Positions 38,460 to 45,048 of a DNA stretch of 64,000 nt are shown in pieces; the stretch's first letter is position 1, and each line of letters opens with the position of its first letter. The notes beneath the pieces are model-generated. The model saw only the letters and a program-made list of their open reading frames with translations, ran no database searches and was not told the DNA's origin. Position numbers and translations under genes: made by a program. The DNA lies in assembly GCA_041658205.1 (NCBI GenBank), contig JBBAAO010000001.1:62001-126000 (forward strand). The letters are read 5' to 3'. The DNA is from Bacteroidota bacterium (lineage in GTDB: Bacteria > Bacteroidota > Ignavibacteria > UBA10030 > UBA8401).

Positions 38460-38765
38460 ATGTCCAATAACAAACCATATTATATTGAATTGATCTGCTG
38501 GTGTACTGCATTGTTATTTCTTTTTTTGTTCAATCCGATGATTGCCTCCTCGTTTTCCTTCTGTCTTCTGCATAATGCCGGTCTTTCTTTTTGTCCCGGT
38601 TGCGGCCTCGGACGTTCGATCTCATTCTTACTTCATGGAGATATTTCTTCGTCCTTTCGAACCCATCTTTTAGGAATTCCAGCAGTGATCGTTTTGATGT
38701 ACAGGATTATGCAATTGATTCTTCACGTAAAAAGATATCATCAACTACAGCGCTCCTTACTGTAA
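38460..38765 (+). CDS. DUF2752 small membrane protein
   Basis: About 101 aa. The motif FCPGCGLGRSISFLLHGD is the hallmark of DUF2752 proteins and lies between hydrophobic segments (IELICWCTALLFLFLF and GIPAVIVLMYRIMQLIL). An ATG at 38430 has a GGAGC site but lies inside the terminator stem, so 38460 is preferred; it lacks a clear ribosome site. The gene is followed after 13 bp by a TM2-domain gene, a pairing I recall as common in Bacteroidota. Function unknown. Confidence 0.75.
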   Translation: MSNNKPYYIELICWCTALLFLFLFNPMIASSFSFCLLHNAGLSFCPGCGLGRSISFLLHGDISSSFRTHLLGIPAVIVLMYRIMQLILHVKRYHQLQRSLL

Positions 38766-38778
38766 AAACGGAGGAAAT

Positions 38779-39132
38779 ATGCCAAACGTTATGCAATTAC
38801 TACCGATGTTAGAACCTGATGAAATGGTATATGTTCAGGGCATTATTAAAGATATGACAGATAATCAGGCACAACAATTTGCCGCTGTGTATATGAATAG
38901 AAGGAAAGATACCACAATGGTCCTTGTCGCGACAGTAATCGGATTCTTTGGCGTTGCCGGAATCCAGCGATTTCTGACGAATCAAACAGGAATGGGTCTT
39001 CTCTATCTGTTCACCTTGGGATTCTGTTTTATCGGGACCATTATCGATCTCGTCAATTTCCGATCGATCGCGTTGGAGTATAATGTAGGGGTGGCTCAGC
39101 AGAGTGCTTCTCTGGTAAAGTCTATTTCGTAA
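38779..39132 (+). CDS. TM2-domain membrane protein
   Basis: 117 aa with a good GGAGG site. Two hydrophobic segments form a TM2-type hairpin (TVIGFFGVAGIQRFLTNQTG, GLLYLFTLGFCFIGTIIDLV). The N-terminal part is soluble and helical. Probably cotranscribed with the DUF2752 gene. Function unknown. Confidence 0.8.
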   Translation: MPNVMQLLPMLEPDEMVYVQGIIKDMTDNQAQQFAAVYMNRRKDTTMVLVATVIGFFGVAGIQRFLTNQTGMGLLYLFTLGFCFIGTIIDLVNFRSIALEYNVGVAQQSASLVKSIS

Positions 39133-39226
39133 TAATTTTTTACCACGGAGTACACGGAGAAAACAAAGATAAATGTAAGGATAGACTCATGTCCGTCCTT
39201 TTACTCATAAGTCCGAAGGATAAGAA

Positions 39227-39262
39227 AAAAGCCCGGGAATTGAATTCTCCGGGCTTTTTTTG
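39227..39262. terminator. Bidirectional Rho-independent terminator
   Basis: AGCCCGG and CCGGGCT form a stem flanked by six A on the left and seven T on the right. It serves the TM2 gene on the plus strand and possibly tRNA-Val on the minus strand. Confidence 0.85.
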
Positions 39263-39430
39263 TGGACCGTTGTAAGACTTTCAGCCAGTCCAAAGGACCA
39301 CTTCGTGGAGGCTGATGCGCCTCCGGCGCAGAACCTATTCACTACCTTTCACACCTGTTTGTCTGATGATGATTTGGATAAAAAGATTAGATTCCAAGCA
39401 AGTAGGCAACAGAAACCAGTTGACTAACCA

Positions 39431-39464
39431 CTTTTCTTAAATACATGAAAAGTGTTTTTTTTTG
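39431..39464 (+). terminator. Terminator-like hairpin
   Basis: CACTTTTC and GAAAAGTG form an 8-bp stem followed by nine T on the plus strand, immediately before the tRNA 3' end. Confidence 0.5.
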
Positions 39465-39465
39465 T

Positions 39466-39540
39466 GGACGTTGTAGGACTTGAACCTACGACCTTTCGCG
39501 TGTGAGGCGAACGCTCTGAACCAACTGAGCTAAACGTCCA
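39466..39540 (-). tRNA. tRNA-Val (anticodon CAC)
   Basis: On the minus strand the sequence folds as a cloverleaf: acceptor GGACGTT/AACGTCC, D-arm GCTC...GAGC, anticodon stem TTCGC/GCGAA around the loop CTCACAC (anticodon CAC, valine), and T-arm GTAGG-TTCAAGT-CCTAC. The discriminator is A and the CCA end is not encoded. Confidence 0.95.
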
Positions 39541-39726
39541 ATGATTATACTAAATATATGAATGATTGAGTACCGTTCCAAATAGTAATTTGACAATTTT
39601 GTGAGAGTAGCATTTTCATAATGATACAGAGTGTAGGATTATTGAAAAGATCTATAGTCATTTCTACAAAACACAACGTTCTTAAAATCTTTTAAGAGGT
39701 TTTACAAAAAAGTTTGTTGTAATATG

Positions 39727-39743
39727 CTGGCACAGAGCTTGCA
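39727..39743 (+). promoter_or_regulatory. Sigma-54 promoter for a small membrane peptide
   Basis: CTGGCACAGAGCTTGCA matches the sigma-54 consensus exactly: GG at 39729-39730 and GC at 39741-39742, 12 bp apart. Transcription would start near 39754, about 32 bp before the ATG at 39786. Confidence 0.8.
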
Positions 39744-39785
39744 ATAAGTATTGGTGCAACATTCACTAGGGGAAAGGGTAGGGTT

Positions 39786-39917
39786 ATGGAAATCATTATT
39801 GGGGTTTTACTGTATTTGGCTGTCATCGGAGCATTTACATCGTTCGGCAGGTTCTTAAAAGAGTGTGATGAATCGATGTATGAACAAATTAAAAAAGAAT
39901 CTTTCCACAAAGGATAG
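39786..39917 (+). CDS. 43-aa single-pass membrane peptide under sigma-54 control
   Basis: A short frame behind an AGGGTAGGG-type ribosome site encodes 43 aa: an N-terminal hydrophobic helix (MEIIIGVLLYLAVIGAFTSF) and a charged C-terminal tail (YEQIKKESFHKG). The consensus sigma-54 promoter just upstream makes a real gene likely. No family recognised. Possible roles include a small regulatory or accessory membrane peptide; nothing in the sequence decides this. Confidence 0.65.
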   Translation: MEIIIGVLLYLAVIGAFTSFGRFLKECDESMYEQIKKESFHKG

Positions 39918-40071
39918 ACTAATTGTTTGTTCAAATGTAATCTCATGGTTACTATTGAACTTCCGTGACAATAGCGGCAACATTATGGGAACGATGAAAA
40001 TTCGTCCTACGCCGAATCGTCTACGTTAAAATTATCGCTACAAAATAAAACGCTCTTTCAACGAATCTATT

Positions 40072-41322
40072 TTAACATCCCCCGGCAACTTTCTTTACCA
40101 ACTTCGTCGGTTTTATTGATGAATTCTTTGCTTCTTTCATCATTGTTGCCAACACAACACTTGCTCTTGCGCGAAAACGTTGCGTATCCTTTAATTGTTG
40201 CGAATCCATTGCTAGATTTATTGTTGAATTGGATTGCGATGCCGATAAGAAAGTGCATTCCGTAATTCCATTGTCGGGTTTAACATTCACAACGGAATTT
40301 AATAATAGTGGAAGTCCTCCGCACAATATCGATATATTTTCGTATCCCAATCGTTGAGCAATCAGTGCCGCAGTTCGAGAACTAATTTCATCATTTCCCA
40401 CAAATACTTTTTTCTTGTGACGATTTCCCAACACGTCACTGAATTCTTTCTGAAAGATTTGTTTGGTTTCAATATTGGTGGAGCCGGGGAGCAGTAGGTT
40501 TGAAAACTCCTTTGGTGAACGGACATCAATAATTACTAATTTAGGATCATGATCAATAATGCGAAATGTTAATTCATCAACAGTCATTTCTTTTACCGAG
40601 TGCGTCTTCAGATATTCCGAATCGGAAATTTCGTTAAATACTCGTTCTTTATAATCCGGTAAGAACAATAGGACTGCACCAATTGTTAAGATACTTAGAC
40701 CTGCGATTCGATGGTGCATTCCATTGAATGATTGAGCGGGTCCATTGGGGTTTACTTTCTTTTCGATCTTTGTAGTCATTGCAAATGCTCCAACAGCTAC
40801 CGCAATAAGGAGAAGGGCAAATAATCCTTGTGAAATACCGAGAGAATTAAAAATACGGATGTTGCCCAGAAAACTTGCATTGGTAATTTCTTCGAACCAG
40901 GGATACATTTCTGCATAAAGAAATACACCAATCAATCCACCTCCCACGAAGAACATAGCATCAATCTTTCCAATTGCCATCCCGGCAATGCTTGTTCCGG
41001 GACAATATCCGCCGATGATAAATCCAAATCCCATAATTACTCCGCCGAGAATTGCCGCTTGAAGATAGGTGGGATTGACATACATAAAATCAGTATCCAG
41101 CCAGCCAAGATATCCGAGAATAATTACTCCGCTCATCGCCGTGACGCCTGCAGTAAAGAAGACGCGGAGAACGGTGAAGTCGTAGCCATAAAATACACCG
41201 GCAAGTTTTTTTGATGAAGAGAATCCTGCCTGTTCAAGAATGAATCCAAACGCTATTCCGATCAAAAGTGCTACAATCAGATTCAATTCTTCGCTGATAA
41301 GATTGGGGACTAAGGGGAACAT
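40072..41322 (-). CDS. YeeE/YedE transporter fused to a rhodanese-like domain
   Basis: 416 aa, GAGG before ATG 41322. Residues about 1-190 are a multi-pass YeeE/YedE (DUF395) membrane domain with the typical GGYCPGTSIAG motif. Members of this family transport thiosulfate or related sulfur compounds. Residues about 235-345 form a rhodanese-like domain (VIIDVRSPKEFSNLLLPGST, then SRTAALIAQRLGYENI), but the active-site loop reads VFVGNDEISSRT with no Cys, so sulfurtransferase activity by the usual mechanism is unlikely. The last 70 residues are not assigned. It is last in the minus-strand sulfur operon. Confidence 0.87.
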   Translation of the reverse strand: MFPLVPNLISEELNLIVALLIGIAFGFILEQAGFSSSKKLAGVFYGYDFTVLRVFFTAGVTAMSGVIILGYLGWLDTDFMYVNPTYLQAAILGGVIMGFGFIIGGYCPGTSIAGMAIGKIDAMFFVGGGLIGVFLYAEMYPWFEEITNASFLGNIRIFNSLGISQGLFALLLIAVAVGAFAMTTKIEKKVNPNGPAQSFNGMHHRIAGLSILTIGAVLLFLPDYKERVFNEISDSEYLKTHSVKEMTVDELTFRIIDHDPKLVIIDVRSPKEFSNLLLPGSTNIETKQIFQKEFSDVLGNRHKKKVFVGNDEISSRTAALIAQRLGYENISILCGGLPLLLNSVVNVKPDNGITECTFLSASQSNSTINLAMDSQQLKDTQRFRARASVVLATMMKEAKNSSIKPTKLVKKVAGGC

Positions 41323-41476
41323 AAAAACCTCAAAGAAAAAGTCAAAAATGAAAAGTCAAAAGTAAAAGTTAAAAGTGTAAAATCATAAATTTATCGTTGG
41401 ATTTTGGTGCTTGTTATTTGGTGTTTGTAATTTGATGTTTGCCATTTGGTGCTTATTATTGTGATTTGGAATTTGT
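41323..41476. repeat. Low-complexity tandem words between the two YeeE/YedE genes
   Basis: Two runs of degenerate short repeats: AAAAGTCAAAA-like units (41336-41380) and TTTGGTGTTTG/TTTGATGTTTG-like units (41398-41470). Such patterns are scattered through many bacterial genomes. No gene. Confidence 0.6.
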
Positions 41477-41989
41477 TTACAACCATAGTTTTCTAAAGAA
41501 ATACGCTACTGCATACCCTGTTCCAAAAATTGCCATCATCGTAATTATTCCGCCGGTGGAAAGAACGGCCATTCCGGTTAATGCGGCACCGCTTGTGCAT
41601 CCACGGGCGAACTGTGCCCCCATACCAAAGAGCAATCCTCCGATCAATGCAAAACCGAGACGCATCGTGTTGGTAATGCGAGGACCTCGTTCTGTGACAA
41701 AGTTCAATCGATCGGAAACAACTCCGGAGAGAAATCCTCCAATAATCACACCAAGCACTTCAAAGACGAGCCATGCTTTGAGAGGATTCTCGTGAAGCGA
41801 TTTCAAGTTTTCAGAATAGAATGTTGATTCATGTGCATGCTGCGGCGCGATGGCATTGACTGTGGCAACAACTGTGCTTTTCAATGCTCCGCTTGCACCA
41901 AGTCCTCGTCCGGTAATGACGATGGTGGCCAATAATGTCAGTCCGAGAAAAAACCCGGCTAAGTATGGATTCATGTATCTTGTTTTCAT
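41477..41989 (-). CDS. YeeE/YedE family transporter
   Basis: 170 aa, GAGAAC before ATG 41989. Four to five hydrophobic segments with the motif FARGCTSGAALTG, whose Cys is conserved in thiosulfate-uptake TsuA-like proteins. It is half the size of typical fused YeeE proteins and pairs with the larger gene downstream, as usual for split YedE systems. Likely a thiosulfate or sulfur-compound channel in the cytoplasmic membrane. Confidence 0.87.
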   Translation of the reverse strand: MKTRYMNPYLAGFFLGLTLLATIVITGRGLGASGALKSTVVATVNAIAPQHAHESTFYSENLKSLHENPLKAWLVFEVLGVIIGGFLSGVVSDRLNFVTERGPRITNTMRLGFALIGGLLFGMGAQFARGCTSGAALTGMAVLSTGGIITMMAIFGTGYAVAYFFRKLWL

Positions 41990-42029
41990 AATGTTCTCAC
42001 GATTAATATTCTTATCTCATCTACTCAAT

Positions 42030-42653
42030 TTACTCAACTACTTTACTTCCATCCTCCAAAACTTCATATCCCGTAATCATCGCTTTCAAATTTGAAGTAG
42101 GTGAGTGTCCTGTCGTAATTAAATAAAGATGTGCGATAATGAACGAAATCAGGAAAAAAGCACCGATAGTATGAAGAATGGCAACTGTTTCAAGTCCATC
42201 AATATTTAAACTTTGAATACCTCTTGATTGAGGGTAGCGATAATACATATAGAGCAATCCCGAAACCACCATGATTGGAATAACCAGAATTTTTAATGCA
42301 AGGTAGACCAATCGTTGTAAGGGATTCAATTTTGAGAGTGCGCTTTTTCTTGTCGGGTGTGGAGCGTTTCGAAAGATTCCGGTCAAATAAAATTCTATCT
42401 GAGCACGAAGATGCTGACGGGTGGGGAGATATTGTCTCCATTCACCGGTTGTGAAATGCCAGAAAATGGCCAGACCAATAAGGATTAAAAATATATACGC
42501 TGCTATGTTATGAAATGTAACGGCTTGTTCAAATCCAAAGAACGAAAGTGAACCGTGGATCTCAAATCCCGTTAAGGCCAAAAATAAAATCAATGCAGAT
42601 TGCATCCAATGCCAGAAGCGGTTAAAGCGACTATAGACTAATTGTTTTTTCAT
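42030..42653 (-). CDS. Cytochrome b (b561 / thiosulfate-reductase type)
   Basis: 207 aa with AAGGTAAAAT before ATG 42653. Four membrane helices with heme-ligand histidines in SRFNRFWHWMQSALILFLA, FHNIAAYIFLILIG, HTIGAFFLISFIIAHLYL and nearby. Family members pass quinol electrons to periplasmic reductases. Encoded directly after the octaheme cytochrome c, it should be that enzyme's membrane electron donor. Confidence 0.88.
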   Translation of the reverse strand: MKKQLVYSRFNRFWHWMQSALILFLALTGFEIHGSLSFFGFEQAVTFHNIAAYIFLILIGLAIFWHFTTGEWRQYLPTRQHLRAQIEFYLTGIFRNAPHPTRKSALSKLNPLQRLVYLALKILVIPIMVVSGLLYMYYRYPQSRGIQSLNIDGLETVAILHTIGAFFLISFIIAHLYLITTGHSPTSNLKAMITGYEVLEDGSKVVE

Positions 42654-42668
42654 ATTTTACCTTAGGTA

Positions 42669-42699
42669 GATTTTCCAAATCTTTAAGACTTGGAAAATC
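42669..42699. repeat. Inverted repeat between octaheme cytochrome and cytochrome b genes
   Basis: GATTTTCCAA and TTGGAAAATC form perfect arms of a 31-bp near-palindrome. It lies within the operon, where it may be a dispersed repeat, an RNA-processing stem or an operator. Confidence 0.5.
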
Positions 42700-42776
42700 A
42701 AATGCTCGTTATTTTTATCATTCCTCACATCGCCGAATGGGAAAAAAGTGGCGGTTCGTTCTGGAATGACATCTCC

Positions 42777-44333
42777 CTAATTTTTCTTTTTTGCAACAAT
42801 TCTTATTATTGCATGTACACCGACGCCCAGTAACGATAGTATGATAGCTCCAAATCCCAGTGTTTCAACAGTTGCACTATAATCTCTTCCGGGCATGTAA
42901 AAATCTTTAAGATTGCCGACGCGGCTATTGTAGCGTGTATGGCATTCTGTGCAGGAAACAGTTTTGGATTTTGGCGAAACCATGTGGTTGATTGGCCAAT
43001 ACATTTCTGTTTTGACGAAAGAATATTTTCCGCTGTACGGCAGACCGACATAGTCCATACCATGTTGAATGGAGGTGTTCCAATCAAAATCTTTCCAATA
43101 ACCTCCTTCGCCTTCTTTTTCGGCAAACGTCTTCGGTTGAACAACTAATTTGTTGACAGGATCGTACGGCTGAACGGCACGATGCACTTTTACCGGGATA
43201 ATTTTTGCGTCTGGATCATCATAGCTTCCATGGAGCGTATTCATCTGCACAGGCGTCTCAGCGTTTATCTGATCACCGGTCAGGTAATGCGATGCTGTTC
43301 CGTTGAACCAGATATATTCCGGCTTCACATTAGTTTTCCAGATAAAGGTACCTTTAATAGTCGCGTATGTAATATTCCCAAGTGAATCTTTCTCTTCGTA
43401 CGGTTTTCCGTCTTTCATTTTTCCGGCAGTGGACCAATCCCACGCCATCTTTGTTGCGTTTACTTTGGCATATTCAGGAATATGGCAGGTTTGGCATGCC
43501 ACTTTTACCGTGTGTTCGTTGATCACTTCATTCATGTGGGGTGTTTCGGTATGGCATTGTTCGCAGGTGGAACGATTGCGGTTCATGGAAGAAAGCGAAT
43601 ATACTTTCCCCAACATCTGATGCTTTTCCGTTTTGTGACAGTCAACGCATTCAAGATTTCCGCCGTCAGTTCCCATATGCACATCAATTTCGCGATGAGT
43701 GTCGAACAATTCTTTTTCAAGATCGCCATGTTTTACATTATTGCCGCCGCCGCCAAAGAAGTGGCATGTTCCACAATTTGATTTCGTTGGTCTGCCGACG
43801 CGCTGTGCAACGAATGAAAGATTAACTGAAGGATCAGGCATTCCCGCACCGGAAGATTTTTTCACGTACGTATCGCTGTTGTCATGGCATGCAAGACAAT
43901 CCACGTTGTTCGGATTGGTAAAATCGAAATTCTTGTCCCCCCAGCCGTAACCGATATGACATTTGTTGCAGCTCTGTTCGTTGGTGTTGATGCCAATGCA
44001 AAAATTATTCAAAATATTTTTTTTACCGACATACCGGATGCCTCGTCCTTCAATATATTCTTCACGCTCCCAGTTCCAATGCGATGACTTCATCACTTCC
44101 GTGTGGCGTTCATTGTGACAGTCGATGCAAGCGGCAGTAACCTCCTGCGGTTTGATGAATCGTTTTTGGAGCTGGGAAAATTTTGAGTGATCGACGGAAG
44201 GTTTTTCTTTTTGGGCAAATTGTGCTTTCAATGCTTCCGTGGGTGTCTGTTCAACCTCTTTTTTCGTGATTGTCGATATAAAATAGAGAACGACGATTGC
44301 CAAAGCGATAACAGGAATAATAATACGTTTCAT
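42777..44333 (-). CDS. Octaheme c-type cytochrome, tetrathionate reductase family
   Basis: 518 aa with an N-terminal signal anchor (MKRIIIPVIALAIVVLYFIS) and a C-terminal hydrophobic segment (ATVETLGFGAIILSLLGVGV). Eight CxxCH heme motifs are visible: CIDCH, CNKCH, CLACH, CGTCH, CVDCH, CEQCH, CQTCH and CTECH. The order and spacing fit the octaheme tetrathionate reductase (OTR) family, whose members reduce tetrathionate and also nitrite or hydroxylamine. It should face the periplasm. Its start overlaps the MerR stop by four bases (ATGA), so the regulator and enzyme are translationally coupled. Confidence 0.9.
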   Translation of the reverse strand: MKRIIIPVIALAIVVLYFISTITKKEVEQTPTEALKAQFAQKEKPSVDHSKFSQLQKRFIKPQEVTAACIDCHNERHTEVMKSSHWNWEREEYIEGRGIRYVGKKNILNNFCIGINTNEQSCNKCHIGYGWGDKNFDFTNPNNVDCLACHDNSDTYVKKSSGAGMPDPSVNLSFVAQRVGRPTKSNCGTCHFFGGGGNNVKHGDLEKELFDTHREIDVHMGTDGGNLECVDCHKTEKHQMLGKVYSLSSMNRNRSTCEQCHTETPHMNEVINEHTVKVACQTCHIPEYAKVNATKMAWDWSTAGKMKDGKPYEEKDSLGNITYATIKGTFIWKTNVKPEYIWFNGTASHYLTGDQINAETPVQMNTLHGSYDDPDAKIIPVKVHRAVQPYDPVNKLVVQPKTFAEKEGEGGYWKDFDWNTSIQHGMDYVGLPYSGKYSFVKTEMYWPINHMVSPKSKTVSCTECHTRYNSRVGNLKDFYMPGRDYSATVETLGFGAIILSLLGVGVHAIIRIVAKKKN

Positions 44334-44800
44334 AATGGTGTCTCTTGTGATTCAGTTTGGAGGGGAAGAGATGACCGAAAGATGAGTTCTTTGATTTCTC
44401 CGCACGAGCTGGAAAGTTTATACACTTCGCACAGGCGGCACTCTTTCTTTGCACAAACAGATTTCGTATGTTCCATTGTCCAGCATCCACCTGTGTGATT
44501 TTGAAAGACAGGACAATGAGAGCGTTCATCATGAGAGCATTTAATGATATCCCAGCAAGGTATCATACCGTGGATTCGTTTCATCCCACCGATGCTGATT
44601 TTCTCTTCATTGATTGCTGTCCGGATACATGCTATCCTGTCGATATCGGCTTGGGAATATAATCTCTGATTTCCCTTGGTTTTATGAATAACAAGAAGTC
44701 CTTCACTTTCATATAACCGTAACGTTTGTACCGAGACGTCAAGAATTCTTGCTGCAGTTCCAATCGAAAAGAGTGGATTGTCGTAATGTTCAGATTTCAT
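44330..44800 (-). CDS. MerR-family regulator with two-CW-like cysteine domain
   Basis: 156 aa from ATG 44800; an ATG at 44821 would add seven residues but lies upstream of the predicted transcription start. Residues about 10-75 are a MerR helix-turn-helix (FSIGTAARILDVSVQTLRLY, KGNQRLYSQADIDRI). The C-terminus is Cys-rich: PCWDIIKC, HCPVF, GGCW, SVCAKKECRLCEVY. This CW...CP...CW...C..C spacing resembles the two-CW domain. It probably senses redox state, a metal or a sulfur species and controls the operon it heads. Confidence 0.85.
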   Translation of the reverse strand: MKSEHYDNPLFSIGTAARILDVSVQTLRLYESEGLLVIHKTKGNQRLYSQADIDRIACIRTAINEEKISIGGMKRIHGMIPCWDIIKCSHDERSHCPVFQNHTGGCWTMEHTKSVCAKKECRLCEVYKLSSSCGEIKELIFRSSLPLQTESQETPL

Positions 44801-44815
44801 ACCTACATTTATAAT

Positions 44816-44834
44816 TAGCAAGTACTATGCCGTT
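44816..44834 (-). promoter_or_regulatory. Sigma-54-like promoter of the sulfur operon
   Basis: On the minus strand CGGCATAGTACTTGCT matches the -24/-12 pattern: GG at 44831-44830 and GC at 44819-44818, 12 bp apart. Transcription would start near 44806, leaving only about six bases before ATG 44800, which weakens the call. Confidence 0.5.
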
Positions 44835-44985
44835 ATAACTTCGGCTATTTCGTCAAAAAAAACGATACACTTCCTTTTTTTGACAAAAGATGAAACCCCT
44901 TTCTTATCCATGAAAAGGTTGTTAAACGGGACTCTTTAATCTGTGCCAATATCGTTGGATTTTTCAACATGTCATTTTCTGACGG

Positions 44986-45002
44986 ATGGCACTCTAATTG
45001 CA
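44986..45002 (+). promoter_or_regulatory. Sigma-54 promoter of ppdK
   Basis: ATGGCACTCTAATTGCA: GG at 44988-44989 and GC at 45000-45001. The predicted start near 45013 leaves a 36-base leader with the ribosome site GGAAG before ATG 45049. Confidence 0.75.
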
Positions 45003-45048
45003 GATAGTTCGTTCGAGTTTTTGATTCTATCATTTGAAAGGAAGCATT

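Larger units (their letters stand above)
39133..39465. other. Spacer with terminators and a tRNA-like fragment
   Basis: Holds the bidirectional terminator at 39227-39262, a degenerate copy of the 3' end of tRNA-Val near 39258-39290, a small hairpin near 39290-39335 (CCACTTCGTGG, GCGCCTCCGGCGC) and a second plus-strand terminator. No coding region. Confidence 0.55.
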
